Shown one piece after another: positions 34,888 through 44,693 of a stretch of DNA of 64,000 bases (the first letter of the stretch is position 1; each line of letters begins with the position of its first letter). Source of the stretch: Chlorobiota bacterium. Its GTDB lineage: Bacteria > Bacteroidota > Ignavibacteria > OLB7. The DNA lies in NCBI GenBank assembly GCA_016710285.1, contig JADJXR010000001.1, positions 3,412,501-3,476,500 on the forward strand, read 5' to 3'. The notes under the pieces were generated by a model. The model was not told the origin of the DNA, ran no database searches, and was given only the letters and a program-made list of their open reading frames with translations. The position numbers and the translations under genes were made by a program.

Positions 34888-36999
34888 ATGCCGCGTCCCA
34901 TGAACCTTTGTACGAACCTGCTTTCTGCTCTCCTATCCCCGCGCCGTCGTTGCTGCGTCCGGTTGGGGGTGCTTTTCCTTCTTCTGTGCCCTGCCTGGCT
35001 GGTGGGGCAATCCAGCGATACCTCCCGCTTTACCGATGTTGGCAATATCCGCCTGATGATCTCCAACTTCGGAACAATCGGAAGCGGGTGGGCCGGGTGG
35101 CCTGCGGTTCCTTCGTGCGAGTACCCGCGTGGCTCCAAAGTTGAGCATCTGTTTATTGGAGGGATTTGGTTGGGGGGGATTCGAGAGGTTAATGGAAACC
35201 GGATGCCGCTGGTAAGCACCGGAGCGGTGGATGTCTCCGCCGTGCGCGAAGGGCTTGCCGGATTCGAGCTCACCACCGAACTCCGCGACCGGATGATTGA
35301 ACGCTCCAGCAACATCGAGTCGCCGTTCTACACCCCGGCGGCCATTAGCGAGCAAGATTTTGTGGCGAAGTTTGTTGACACCAACCGCTATATCCCCGAT
35401 GCCACCCGCCCCCGCGAAATCCTTGAACACCTTCACCCGCTGGGGCTTTCCATCCAGATGGAGAGTTATGCTTGGAGCTATCCCTTCGCCGATAATTTTG
35501 TGATCCTGCGCTATCGGATTCGGAACGTTTCTTCGGCGGTGATTGATAGTTTCCACGTGGGGTTGTGGAGCGATCTTGTGGTCCGGAACACCCAGTTCAC
35601 TGCCCCGGGCGGGTCCGCATTCTACTCCAGCGGCGGCAACGGGTTTGTGGACTCGCTGCGGATGGTGTATGAGTACGATGCCAGCAATGGCCAAGAATCC
35701 GTTAATGGCTATGCCGCGCTGAAACTGCTGGGAACCACGCCGCCAACCGATTCCGCTTACTTCAATTTCTGGCAGTTCCGCAACGCGACCGGCGCGCCCT
35801 GGACAACTTCCCCAGCCGACGACGAAGCCAAATTCAGAAGGCTTTCCAGCAGCTTTTTGGGCGGAGATAAAACCCTGATTGCCGGGCAGCTGAAATCCCC
35901 CTCGAACCGTTCGGCGATGATCTCCGCCGGACCCTTCCCCCCGCTGAATCCTGGCGATTCCATCGAGGCAGTGTTCGCTGTGATTGCTGCAAAAAAATCG
36001 GGACCCTCACGCGGCGACGAAGAACAGCAGCGGCGTGCCTTGCAGATTGCCACAACCTGGGCGCAACGCGCCTACGATGGCAGCGACCAAAACGGAAACG
36101 GAACCCTTGACCCCGGCGAACCAGATGTGAACGGAAACGGGGAGATTGCACGCTACCTTCTTCCCGCGCCGCCACGCTCCCCACGGGTGCGGGTGGTTCC
36201 TTCGGACCGGCGCATCACCCTTTACTGGAACAACGCCCCGGAATCGGCAACCGACATCCTCACCAACCGGAAAACGTTCGAGGGGTATCGGGTGTACCGG
36301 TCCAACCCTGGCGACGACCTTGACGCAACGATTGATTCGTTGGTGCTGGTTGCGCAGTTCGATCTTCGCAACCGCGTGGGCTTAAACACGGGGCTGAACG
36401 GGGCAAAAATCCTTGATGAAAATGGCCAGCCCGCGCCGATTCGGCTTCCCGACGACACAACGGAATATCACTATCGCCTGACGTTCGACAGCGTGCTGAA
36501 TGGCTGGCAATATGGGGTGGCGGTGACGGCGTTCTCCGCAGCCGAGGAAGCGGCCGGGATACCGGCGTTCGAGTCATCGCAGTTGACATCGCTGAAGCGG
36601 GCGATTCCTGGAACCACAGCCAGTGGCGGTGGTGATTCGGCCCACAACATTGGCGTGTATCCCAACCCCTACTACGTGAACGCGGTGTGGGATGGAGCCG
36701 GAGAGCGGCAGCGGAAAATTTGGTTCTACAACCTTCCGGCGCGTTCGCGTGTGACGATCTACTCACCGGCGGGGGATGTGGTGGCAACGCTGGACCACGA
36801 CGCAGCCACCTACAACGGAAGCGACCTGGGCTGGTTCAACAGCTTTGCCGACGGAACGCAACTGCTTGCCGGCGGGGAACACGCTTGGGACCTTATCACC
36901 AGCGGGGACCAAGCGCTGGCCACCGGCATCTACTTGTTCGCCGTGGAAGACTTGGCCGCCGGCGGGGTGAAGATGGGACGGTTCGTGGTGATGAAATAA
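34888..36999 (+). CDS. T9SS-secreted surface protein of unknown function
   Basis: A 703-residue exported protein. A long N-region with arginines precedes a hydrophobic signal (GVLFLLLCPAWLVG, ending near residue 37). The central part is beta-rich with aromatic motifs (VEHLFIGGIWLGGI, YAWSYPFADNFVILRYRIRN, SFHVGLWSDLVVRN), resembling proteins from Ignavibacteria and Kapabacteria that have no assigned function. A calcium-type DxNxNG segment (DQNGNGTLDPGEPDVNGNGE) lies near residue 405. A fibronectin-type domain follows, then a T9SS sorting domain beginning IGVYPNPYYVN and ending GRFVVMK. A signal start at the internal Met (34900) is also possible. Confidence 0.7.
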   Translation: MPRPMNLCTNLLSALLSPRRRCCVRLGVLFLLLCPAWLVGQSSDTSRFTDVGNIRLMISNFGTIGSGWAGWPAVPSCEYPRGSKVEHLFIGGIWLGGIREVNGNRMPLVSTGAVDVSAVREGLAGFELTTELRDRMIERSSNIESPFYTPAAISEQDFVAKFVDTNRYIPDATRPREILEHLHPLGLSIQMESYAWSYPFADNFVILRYRIRNVSSAVIDSFHVGLWSDLVVRNTQFTAPGGSAFYSSGGNGFVDSLRMVYEYDASNGQESVNGYAALKLLGTTPPTDSAYFNFWQFRNATGAPWTTSPADDEAKFRRLSSSFLGGDKTLIAGQLKSPSNRSAMISAGPFPPLNPGDSIEAVFAVIAAKKSGPSRGDEEQQRRALQIATTWAQRAYDGSDQNGNGTLDPGEPDVNGNGEIARYLLPAPPRSPRVRVVPSDRRITLYWNNAPESATDILTNRKTFEGYRVYRSNPGDDLDATIDSLVLVAQFDLRNRVGLNTGLNGAKILDENGQPAPIRLPDDTTEYHYRLTFDSVLNGWQYGVAVTAFSAAEEAAGIPAFESSQLTSLKRAIPGTTASGGGDSAHNIGVYPNPYYVNAVWDGAGERQRKIWFYNLPARSRVTIYSPAGDVVATLDHDAATYNGSDLGWFNSFADGTQLLAGGEHAWDLITSGDQALATGIYLFAVEDLAAGGVKMGRFVVMK

Positions 37000-37113
37000 A
37001 GCCGCAGATGGATGCAAACATCCAGCAGAACGCCAGATAGATTTTCTAGAAAGAATCCAGAAGAAATCGGTTCCTTCCGGCAACCGACCTCTAACAACCA
37101 ACCCATAACAACC

Positions 37114-39405
37114 ATGAGAACATCGCTTACCAGACTACTGCTTGGCTTGGTGCTAACCAGCGGAGCAATCCATGCCCAGGACATCATGGATGTCACCATC
37201 CCACAAATCCAACAGGTTGCCGAGGCGGATCTTGCTGCCGGGAAGCTGACCTCATCGCTGGTGGGGAAGAAAGTGCGGTTTGTGGGGGTGGCATTGGCTT
37301 CCACCGTTGCCAACCGCACCACGAACGATTTCCGCCCGCTGATGACCGCTGGCCGCCGCTACGTCAACTTCATCCAGGACACCAGCGCAACCTCCTTTGC
37401 GGGGATCAACGTGCTGACGGTTGACCGCCGGAACGCCGCCGATTCCCAAGCCGTAAAAAACACCCTGTTCGACCGGATCGACAGCGGCGCGGTGGTCCGC
37501 ATCACCGGAACCGTTTCCCAATTCCCCACCACTCCCGACGGGGCCAACCAGATCACCCTTGCCAACGATGCCGAGGTGGAGATACTCTACCAACGCTCAC
37601 GCCCCGCTCCGCAGCCGGTAACGATTGCCGATTTCTACAAGCTGGACGGCGCGGCACAAACGCCGCAGTTTGCAACCGGAGCGCAGTACCAGGGGATGCT
37701 GGTGGAGCTGAAAAATATCACCGTGAAGGAGAGCCGGGTCAGCACCGGAAACAACGGCGGGCGGGTGACGCTGGTGTTTGTTGATGAGGCCGGAAACGAG
37801 ATCAGAATGCGCGACCAATCGGGATACTACCTTGCACGCGCGGCGGCCCAGCGGATTGAGTACGAAGGGGACGTTGCGCTGGCAAACCTGAAAACCGTTG
37901 ACACCAGCGAGTTCTATCTGAACAACTTCGGGACCTTTGCCCCGCCAACCGTTGGCTCAACCATCACTCGGCTGGTTGGGGTTATTTCGGCCAACCAATC
38001 CAGCGGCTCCACCATCCAGTTTATGATAACGCCAATCTACCCGGGCGATATGGAAGTTGGCGCGATTGCCGACGAGCTTCCGGCCATTTTCTCGGTCCGC
38101 CGCCCAATGGCGTTCCCGAAATCATCGGAAGCGGTAACGGTGACGTTTGTTGGAAGCCCGCGCACCAATCCGCTGGATAAATCTTCCGCCAAAATCTGCT
38201 TCAGCGTGGATGGAAAAACCGCAGAGTGTGTGGACGCAACCGCCACCAACGACACCACGTTCACCGCCACCATTCCGGCGCAAGCGGCGGAGTCCATCGT
38301 CACCTACTGGGCAACCATTGCCGATGACAAAGGGAACAAGCAGATAAGCCCCCGCGACACCGGCACCTACAAGTATTTCTACGTGGTGATTGATAACCGC
38401 GTGGCGATTTACGACGTTCAATACACCCCGAACCTGAGCGGAACCAGCGGCGTTGTTGGGTTCGAGGTTGAGGTTGGCGGAACCGTTGTTGCCGACATCA
38501 GTGATATACCTGGCGACAGTGGCGCATCTTCCGGGCCGGACCCGATGGTGGTTATTCAGGAATCAGGGGGGGCGTGGAGCGGCATCAGCTTGCGGGTGAA
38601 AAACACCAACGGGGAGATTATCCCAGAGCTTGCCGCGCTGAAACGTGGGGAGCGCGTTTTGGTGCGCGGAACCGTGATAGAAGATTTTGGGATGACCCTG
38701 CTGGAAAACGCCACCATTGTTGACAAACAAGCCGGCACGCAAACCCCCGCCCCGGTGAACCTAACCACCGCGCAAATCGGAACGAAGCCAGACGGCCAAA
38801 ACCGTGAGGCCGAGAAGTGGGAAAGCATGGTGGTGCAATTCCAAGATGTGATCGTCACCGACGACATCGCCGACGCATCGAACTTTGGCGAGTACATGAT
38901 TGCCAACACCAGCGAGAAAGAAAACTACGCGGCCTGGACCCGTGTGGAGACCGACAACAGCTTTACCAGATACACCACACGAACCCCAGACCCAGAAACA
39001 GGGAAGAGGAAGATTGCTACGGGGGACGAATTTTTGGCAATCGCCGGGGTGATGGTGTACACGTTCAACAACTTCAAACTGATCCCCCGCAAGCCGGGTG
39101 ATTACCTGACAAGCGGATCGGCAGTGCGCCAAACTTCCATTGCGAACGCTACCATGGCAGTGGTCCCGAACCCAACAACTGGGGCATCGGTGTTGCAGCT
39201 GACGTTGCCTTCTGCCACGCCGGTGCGTGTGGAAGTCACCAACGCTTTGGGCCAGCCGCTGCAGGCCGTCACCACCGAATCCCGTTTGGAAGAAGGGACC
39301 CACCGCTTGCAGCTTCCCACCGACGGGCTTCCGTCCGGAACGCTGTTCGTGCGGGTTACAACCCCCGACGGCGTTGCCACGCTGCCGGTTGTTGTGCTTC
39401 CGTAA
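37114..39405 (+). CDS. T9SS-secreted OB-fold protein
   Basis: A 763-residue exported protein. The signal peptide is about 1-22 (TRLLLGLVLTSGAIHAQ). Several OB-like beta domains follow, each with the turn GxxVRxTGTV or similar: KKVRFVGVALAS, AVVRITGTVSQF, ERVLVRGTVIEDFG. Such domains are common in Bacteroidota surface proteins and in secreted nucleases, but no nuclease domain is present. An Ig-like module lies near residues 330-440 (VTVTFVGSPRTNPL). The T9SS type A domain begins VVPNPTTGASV and ends TLPVVVLP. Probably cell-surface; ligand unknown. Confidence 0.7.
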   Translation: MRTSLTRLLLGLVLTSGAIHAQDIMDVTIPQIQQVAEADLAAGKLTSSLVGKKVRFVGVALASTVANRTTNDFRPLMTAGRRYVNFIQDTSATSFAGINVLTVDRRNAADSQAVKNTLFDRIDSGAVVRITGTVSQFPTTPDGANQITLANDAEVEILYQRSRPAPQPVTIADFYKLDGAAQTPQFATGAQYQGMLVELKNITVKESRVSTGNNGGRVTLVFVDEAGNEIRMRDQSGYYLARAAAQRIEYEGDVALANLKTVDTSEFYLNNFGTFAPPTVGSTITRLVGVISANQSSGSTIQFMITPIYPGDMEVGAIADELPAIFSVRRPMAFPKSSEAVTVTFVGSPRTNPLDKSSAKICFSVDGKTAECVDATATNDTTFTATIPAQAAESIVTYWATIADDKGNKQISPRDTGTYKYFYVVIDNRVAIYDVQYTPNLSGTSGVVGFEVEVGGTVVADISDIPGDSGASSGPDPMVVIQESGGAWSGISLRVKNTNGEIIPELAALKRGERVLVRGTVIEDFGMTLLENATIVDKQAGTQTPAPVNLTTAQIGTKPDGQNREAEKWESMVVQFQDVIVTDDIADASNFGEYMIANTSEKENYAAWTRVETDNSFTRYTTRTPDPETGKRKIATGDEFLAIAGVMVYTFNNFKLIPRKPGDYLTSGSAVRQTSIANATMAVVPNPTTGASVLQLTLPSATPVRVEVTNALGQPLQAVTTESRLEEGTHRLQLPTDGLPSGTLFVRVTTPDGVATLPVVVLP

Positions 39406-39425
39406 GGGGCAGTTCGATATCCAAT

Positions 39426-39461
39426 CCCCATTGCCGCCTCTTGCAAGAAGCGGCAATGGGG
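39426..39461 (+). terminator. Terminator-like hairpin
   Basis: A perfect 12-bp stem (39426-39437 with 39450-39461) with a 12-base loop follows the gene end by 20 bases. No T tract follows, so termination is uncertain. Confidence 0.5.
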
Positions 39462-39500
39462 GTTCCGCATGGAGGTCGGGAATCGCAATCAAACTATCCC

Positions 39501-39530
39501 TTGCAAAAGGGTTCCGTGTGCGTATCTTCT
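39501..39530 (+). promoter_or_regulatory. Promoter of the OmpA-like gene
   Basis: TTG at 39501-39503, a 19-base spacer and TATCTTCT at 39523-39530 match the Bacteroidota promoter. The leader to the ATG at 39598 would be about 60 bases. Confidence 0.45.
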
Positions 39531-39597
39531 TTTCAAAGGAAGAAGCATCAATCAGGTTTCAATCATTCCAATCACAGAGATAACCGTGGGGCAATCC

Positions 39598-40479
39598 ATG
39601 AGCATCATCAACACTGCCGTTCGCGTGCCGCATCTGCTGGCGGCAATTGTGGCGTTGCTGGCAATGGCCGGTATGCAGCCAGCACTGGCGCAAGTGAAAA
39701 ATCCGATAAAACTGATTCGCGGCCTTGTGCTGGATGCCAAAACAAAAAAACCAGTGGGGACGGGGAAGGTCTGGGCCTACGAGGCCGAGGGGAAAGGCTC
39801 AACCCGCTGGGTGAACAACTCCAAGGTCAACAGCAACACGGGTGAGTATCAGATGATTCTGGACCCGCAGACGATGTACCGGTTCCGGCTGAAAACCCCG
39901 GGCTATTTCATCACCGACATCTACTACTGCACCCCCGACGACCTGAACTACCAGGAGGTGGATACCAACATCTACCTTGAGCCGATCCCCGTTGGGGCAC
40001 AGCTGTTTGCCGGGCGGTTGTTCGACCCCGGGTCGGCGGTGTTGAAGCCAACGCCGAAGCTCTACGAAATCGAAAAAATGTTGAAGATCAACGGCGCGGT
40101 GGTTGTTGGCATCACCATCACCCCCGACGTGAAATCTGCGCCGCCACCCCCGCCGCCGGCCCCGGCAAAAAAAGCTAAGAAGCCAGCAAAAAAAGGGAAG
40201 AAGGGAGCCGCTGTTGCCGAAGCACCACCGCCCCCGCCGCCAGCCCCCGTGCAGCCGGAGCTGACCGATGAGCAGAAGAAGGAGCTTGGCCGCCAACGCA
40301 TAACCGCAATCAAAGAATACATGAAAGCCGCGGGGATCAGCGTGACCCGATTGGAGTGGACCCTTGCCGACCCGATAACGCTTAGCTGGAACGCAACCGC
40401 GCTTCCGGAGAACGTCGCGATCGTCATCAAATCCATCAATCCCGATGAAGATGACGACGACAGTGATAGCGATATGTAG
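39598..40479 (+). CDS. Envelope protein with carboxypeptidase-regulatory-like and interrupted OmpA-like domains
   Basis: A 293-residue exported protein. The signal peptide is about 1-31 (MAGMQPALAQ). Residues 38-120 resemble a CarboxypepD_reg-like beta sandwich (IRGLVLDAKTKKPVGTGKV). From about 135 the sequence follows an OmpA peptidoglycan-binding domain: FDPGSAVLKPTPKLYEIEKM, then VVVGITI, and RQRITAIKEYMKAAGISVTR. A roughly 50-residue Pro/Lys/Ala block (proline runs flanking AKKAKKPAKKGKK) is inserted between the second strand and second helix, and the usual peptidoglycan-binding Asp/Arg pattern is not obvious. The tail is very acidic (DEDDDDSDSD). The start is ATG 39598. Confidence 0.65.
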   Translation: MSIINTAVRVPHLLAAIVALLAMAGMQPALAQVKNPIKLIRGLVLDAKTKKPVGTGKVWAYEAEGKGSTRWVNNSKVNSNTGEYQMILDPQTMYRFRLKTPGYFITDIYYCTPDDLNYQEVDTNIYLEPIPVGAQLFAGRLFDPGSAVLKPTPKLYEIEKMLKINGAVVVGITITPDVKSAPPPPPPAPAKKAKKPAKKGKKGAAVAEAPPPPPPAPVQPELTDEQKKELGRQRITAIKEYMKAAGISVTRLEWTLADPITLSWNATALPENVAIVIKSINPDEDDDDSDSDM

Positions 40480-40515
40480 GCGCGGTGGCCGGCCCCGCTT
40501 CCGCTGAACAATCAT

Positions 40516-40566
40516 GGCTCCCCGCTTGGCTTCGTTCTGTAACGGCTGTTCGGGGAGTCTTTTTTG
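40516..40566 (+). terminator. Intrinsic terminator
   Basis: A 9-bp stem (40516-40524 with 40551-40559, one G-U pair) with a long loop is followed by TTTTTTG. Confidence 0.65.
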
Positions 40567-40574
40567 TAAGTTTG
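40567..40574 (+). promoter_or_regulatory. -7 box of the yicC-gmk-rpoZ operon
   Basis: TAAGTTTG, an exact TAnnTTTG match, directly follows the terminator of the previous gene and lies 45 bases before the yicC ATG. Confidence 0.45.
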
Positions 40575-40619
40575 ACGCTGCTTTCTAATCAACCAGTCTT
40601 TTAGCCAGCAAATTAGCGC

Positions 40620-41498
40620 ATGATAACCAGTATGACCGGCTACGGCCGAAGCGAGCGTTCACGCGACGGCGTTTCGGTTTCGGTGGAGCTTCGCAGCTTA
40701 AACAGCCGCTTCCTTGAAGTGATAACCCGCACCCCGCGCGATTTGAACCCGCGCGAGAATGACATCCGGGAGATCGTCCGAAAAATCGTCAACCGTGGGA
40801 AGATCAACGTCTCGGTGAATGTTGAGCGCGAGCAAAAAGCCACCACCGGATTGAAGGTGGACCCCGATACGGTGGTTGCCTACAAGGATGCGCTTGAGCA
40901 AATCAAAAAAGCCGCAAAGCTGAAGGATACCGTCAGCTTGGATCACCTGCTTCAGTTCCGCGATCTGCTAATCCAGCCCGCAAGCGAAGTCAGCGAAGAT
41001 GTGCAGTGGGAGCTTGTTGCCCAGGCGGTGGAGGAAGCCGCACGCGCCCTGGATACGATGCGCCGCAACGAAGGAAGCGAGCTTTCCCGCGACATCACCG
41101 ACCGTGTGGCAAGCATCGGCAAAATGGTGGATAGCGTGGAGAAGATCAGCCGCGAGAAAATCCCACAAGAACGCCAACGCCTGCGCGAACGCATCGCCCA
41201 ACTGTTTGAGAACGATGAGATTGACGAGCAACGGCTAGAGTTCGAGATCGTGATCCTTGCCGAAAAACTTGACGTTACTGAGGAGTGCGTCCGCTTCCGT
41301 AGCCACGCAAAATTCTTCATGGAGGCCGTCAATGGCCCCGAGCCGGCGGGCCGCAAACTTGGGTTCCTGCTGCAGGAGATGAACCGCGAGGTGACGACCA
41401 TCGGTTCCAAATCGAACGATTCCGAAATCGCACACCTTGTGGTCAGGGCCAAGGAGGAGCTGGAGAAAATCCGCGAACAGGTGCAGAATATCGAATGA
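40620..41498 (+). CDS. yicC: YicC family endoribonuclease
   Basis: A 292-residue protein of the YicC/RmuC-unrelated stress family, reported as an endoribonuclease in other bacteria. The N-terminus ITSMTGYGRSE and the following VELRSLNSRFLEV, PRDLNPRENDIRE and RGKINVSVNVER are textbook YicC. The C-terminal DUF1732 part contains AEKLDVTEECVRFRSHAKFF and GRKLGFLLQEMNREVTTIGSKS. Its stop overlaps the gmk ATG (ATGA). The yicC-gmk-rpoZ order is widely conserved. Confidence 0.95.
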   Translation: MITSMTGYGRSERSRDGVSVSVELRSLNSRFLEVITRTPRDLNPRENDIREIVRKIVNRGKINVSVNVEREQKATTGLKVDPDTVVAYKDALEQIKKAAKLKDTVSLDHLLQFRDLLIQPASEVSEDVQWELVAQAVEEAARALDTMRRNEGSELSRDITDRVASIGKMVDSVEKISREKIPQERQRLRERIAQLFENDEIDEQRLEFEIVILAEKLDVTEECVRFRSHAKFFMEAVNGPEPAGRKLGFLLQEMNREVTTIGSKSNDSEIAHLVVRAKEELEKIREQVQNIE

Positions 41499-42049
41499 GG
41501 CGCCTGCTTGTTTTGTCGGCACCCAGCGGGGCGGGGAAGACAACGATTGCGCGGCGGCTGCTGGAACGCCACCCGCAATGGCGCTTTGCGGTATCGGCAA
41601 CCACACGCCAGCGCAGGCCGAACGAGGTTGAGGGGAAAGATTATTTCTTCCTTGATACAGCAGAGTTCCAGCAGCGGATTGCCGACGGAGATTTGATTGA
41701 GTGGGAGGAGGTGTTCGGCAACTTGTACGGAACCTTGCGAAGCCAAATTGCCCAGCAGCTTCACACCTCCGAAGAAGATTCGCGCATGATCTTTGACGTT
41801 GATGTGAAAGGCGCGCTCTCAATCCGCGCAGCGTTTCCCGAACAGGCATTCCTGGTGTTTATCGCCCCGCCTTCGTTGCAGGAGCTTGAACGCCGGCTGC
41901 GTGGCCGGCAGACCGAAAGCGTGGAGGTCCAGCAAACCCGCATCAACCGCGCGCGAATGGAGATGGAGATGCAGGGCCAGTTCGATGCCGTTGTGGTGAA
42001 CGATAGTGTGGAGCGGGCCGTGCAGGAGATTGAGGCGATGCTGCAATAA
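41495..42049 (+). CDS. gmk: Guanylate kinase
   Basis: This enzyme phosphorylates GMP to GDP. It is 184 residues long. The P-loop is SAPSGAGKTTIAR at about 7-19. GMP-binding residues lie in VSATTRQRRPNEVEGKDYFF and in WEEVFGNLYGT. The lid contains RLRGRQTESVEVQQTRINRA. A start overlapping the yicC stop implies coupled translation. It is followed by the omega-subunit gene, as in many bacteria. Confidence 0.96.
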   Translation: MRRLLVLSAPSGAGKTTIARRLLERHPQWRFAVSATTRQRRPNEVEGKDYFFLDTAEFQQRIADGDLIEWEEVFGNLYGTLRSQIAQQLHTSEEDSRMIFDVDVKGALSIRAAFPEQAFLVFIAPPSLQELERRLRGRQTESVEVQQTRINRARMEMEMQGQFDAVVVNDSVERAVQEIEAMLQ

Positions 42050-42163
42050 TCACTTTGCCCGTTGCGTCGGGGGGTGGGGCAAGAAATTGCGGGACAAGAA
42101 ATTTTTGACGTTGCAAACAGAACAATCAATCATAGTCCATACGATCATCACAAAGGGAAGCCA

Positions 42164-42457
42164 ATGCCGATCCGACCAGTAGATTTGAAGCAGGCAACCG
42201 GGGAAGCCGGAAGCATCTATGAGGCGATAGTCATCATGTCGCGCCGTGCTCGCCAAATCAACGACGAGCTGCGGGATAACTTGCAGGCGCGTATCGCCGA
42301 AGTTGCCAACCCCAACGACGACGACACCGAAACCGCCAACCCCGATCAACTTGAGGTTGCGCGGGAGTTCGATTACATCCCCAAGCCAACGTTCTTGGCG
42401 TTGGATGAGATGTTGGATGGCGACCTTGAGTATCGCTACCGCGAGCCGCAATACTAA
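42164..42457 (+). CDS. rpoZ: RNA polymerase omega subunit (RpoZ-like)
   Basis: A 97-residue protein in the canonical position after gmk. IYEAIVIMSRRARQINDELR at about 18-37 matches the omega helix that packs on RpoB-prime, and the E-F-x-Y-x-P-K-P-T element near the end matches Bacteroidota-type omega subunits. Start ATG 42164; a longer upstream frame is not needed. A perfect palindromic terminator follows. Confidence 0.88.
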   Translation: MPIRPVDLKQATGEAGSIYEAIVIMSRRARQINDELRDNLQARIAEVANPNDDDTETANPDQLEVAREFDYIPKPTFLALDEMLDGDLEYRYREPQY

Positions 42458-42485
42458 GCGGGAAGAAAAAGTAGAGTAGCCAAAC

Positions 42486-42517
42486 AAAGGGATGCCGCAG
42501 TACTGCGGCATCCCTTT
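42486..42517 (+). terminator. Palindromic terminator after rpoZ
   Basis: A 32-base perfect palindrome (two 16-base arms: AAAGGGATGCCGCAGT and its complement) lies 29 bases after the stop. It ends in CCCTTTCTAATTTT. Confidence 0.8.
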
Positions 42518-42725
42518 CTAATTTTCGCGGCATGGTTCTTGTTGGTTTATTTCGCAACACTGGCGCAATCGAAGATCCTGGTTGCCAGCAACTGAACAGC
42601 GTTCTTCCCTTGATGGAAAACACCGTTGCTCAATCATCACGCGGTGTGAAAATTCTGCTACAACAAAGATCCAAAAAGCAATATTCAAGAAACTCAACAA
42701 GCCAAAAAATTCAACAGGGAACACC

Positions 42726-44693
42726 ATGAAAAAATCTTTGAACTTCCTGCACGGTTTTTTCCTCGCTCTCGTTCTCCTTGCTTGCGGCGGGCAAGCGTTG
42801 GCCCAGCAGTTCGATCCAGAAACAACGGGGCGGAAATTCTTTATCGCCTTCCCCAAAGTGGTGGCAAATCTTCTGGATGAGCGGTTCGCCAACAAGGCTG
42901 GTGGTTATTTCGCCCATGTTTTTTCCGACCGCGACAGCAACACCTTGCGGGTGAAAAATCTGCAGACCGGAACCGACACCACGTACGTCCTTCGGAAATG
43001 GAAAGGGAACATGGTGAATTTCGGCGTGAACCCAACCGTTGCCACCACCGACGCGCCAACAAACGCCACATGGTTGTTGGAAGCTGAGTATCCCGTGATT
43101 GTCTATTGCTCATATTTTGGCCAGTTCGGCGGCGAGGCTTGGACCCCGATTCCCGTTGAGCGTTGGGGGAAGGAATATCACGCAGCATCGCGCCCGGGAA
43201 CTGCGGTGTTGGATTTCCACTATCCAAGCTCCGATTCGCTGCAAACAACGTTGCTGGCCGCGCCGCCGCAATTATTAATTATTGCCGATCGGGACAACAC
43301 CAGCATCACCATTGATCCATCCATTGGCGGACCAATTTCGCCGATATTTTCTGCCGAGCCTTTCACGGTGCATTTAAATGCAGGGGAAGCCTACCAAGCC
43401 ACCGGCTATGTTGATGTCACGAAATATCCAACCCAGGTTCAGCCATTATTATCCGGCGTGCGAATCGTTGCCGATAATCCAATTTCTGTTATCAGCGGAA
43501 ACCCGCGAAGCGATGGCGACATACGTTCCAAACAAGTGACGGGAAATTCGGGAAAAAATCCCGGATATGAGGTGCTTACACCGGTGGAGCAGCATGGCAA
43601 AGAATTTGTGTTTTTGCCAACATGGGACCTTGCTCGGGTGATGGGAACGCCAGGCGAAGACCTTCAGAAAAAGCGGGAATTTGAAGTAGCTGTTATTCAG
43701 GGGACGCGCCAAGATTCATTGACCCTGACGTACCAAAAAAATGGAGATGAAGAATCGCGGAAATTCAACAATCGCGGTGGCGGGGAAGTGAAAATAGAGT
43801 TGCCGCAGCCGGTGGCCTTCCACACAACACAGCCTTCGCAGGGGATGAAATATTCAACGGGGGCCGGATCGTACAGCCTTCGTTACCAGCGGGACACGGC
43901 AACGGGAGCATTCGATAGCAGCACCGTTATTCAATACTCATCGCGCTCAACAGCCGCACCATATATGCTGGAATTAACGCCGCGTGAGCAGTGGACTTCT
44001 GTTGCGCCATTTTTTGCGTTGGGGCTTCCCACCATCACCCATTATTTGAACGTTGTTGCCGACTCTATTTCTGCGAAACGTATTTCGTTGGTTCGGCGGG
44101 AGTTTGGTAAATCGGACAACATCGTGTCGGAGGTATCCACTCCGGTAGTATTTAATCGGGGCGTTATTCCCGGAACCGATTTAGTCTGGACCACATTGCA
44201 GCCAAACCCTGGCGTGCATTATTGCCTTGTTGGTGCCGATTCTTTGGTTCGTTTTTGGGCCACGCTGTCGGGGGGATATGAGGGGAGCGAGGCGTACGCG
44301 CCGCAACGTGGTGGCATTGGCGAATATCAAGAATTTGCCGCATTATCCTACGGCTTGCCACTGGCCCCGCGCCGCAGCGCAATTAACCCCCCGACAACTG
44401 GTGTTGAAACGGATGCACACCGGCTACAGTTTTCGCTTCGGAGCCTTTCGGCGAATCCATTTACGGGGGTGGCGGAGGTGTTGCTGGAGCTGCCAACAGC
44501 CGCCGCAGCAAAGGTGGAAATCACCGATGTGATAGGGAGGAGCGTGGCGTTGATGCTTCAGGGGGAGGCCGCCGCTGGGGGCCACCAGCTTCGTTGGGAT
44601 GCTACCGATGCCAGCCCAGGCCTTTACTTCTGCCGTGCAGTTGTTGGACGCAAGGAGGTGGTGCTTCCATTGAAGGTGATTGGCAAGTGGTGA
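42726..44693 (+). CDS. IgGFc-binding-domain surface protein 1 (T9SS)
   Basis: A 655-residue exported protein, the first of three tandem paralogues. The signal peptide spans about 1-26 (LALVLLACGGQALAQ). The body is the IgGFc-binding N-terminal domain family: RKFFIAFP at 36, YPVIVYCSYFGQFGGEAWTP near 120, LLIIADRDNTSITIDPSIG near 183, NPISVISGNPR near 250, and ELTPREQWTSVAPFF near 420. A C-terminal T9SS domain follows directly (RSLSANPFTG, SPGLYFCRAVV), with no HYDIN-like domains, unlike the other two. The name reflects homology to mammalian FCGBP; binding of antibody is not implied. Probably an adhesin or surface layer component. Confidence 0.8.
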   Translation: MKKSLNFLHGFFLALVLLACGGQALAQQFDPETTGRKFFIAFPKVVANLLDERFANKAGGYFAHVFSDRDSNTLRVKNLQTGTDTTYVLRKWKGNMVNFGVNPTVATTDAPTNATWLLEAEYPVIVYCSYFGQFGGEAWTPIPVERWGKEYHAASRPGTAVLDFHYPSSDSLQTTLLAAPPQLLIIADRDNTSITIDPSIGGPISPIFSAEPFTVHLNAGEAYQATGYVDVTKYPTQVQPLLSGVRIVADNPISVISGNPRSDGDIRSKQVTGNSGKNPGYEVLTPVEQHGKEFVFLPTWDLARVMGTPGEDLQKKREFEVAVIQGTRQDSLTLTYQKNGDEESRKFNNRGGGEVKIELPQPVAFHTTQPSQGMKYSTGAGSYSLRYQRDTATGAFDSSTVIQYSSRSTAAPYMLELTPREQWTSVAPFFALGLPTITHYLNVVADSISAKRISLVRREFGKSDNIVSEVSTPVVFNRGVIPGTDLVWTTLQPNPGVHYCLVGADSLVRFWATLSGGYEGSEAYAPQRGGIGEYQEFAALSYGLPLAPRRSAINPPTTGVETDAHRLQFSLRSLSANPFTGVAEVLLELPTAAAAKVEITDVIGRSVALMLQGEAAAGGHQLRWDATDASPGLYFCRAVVGRKEVVLPLKVIGKW

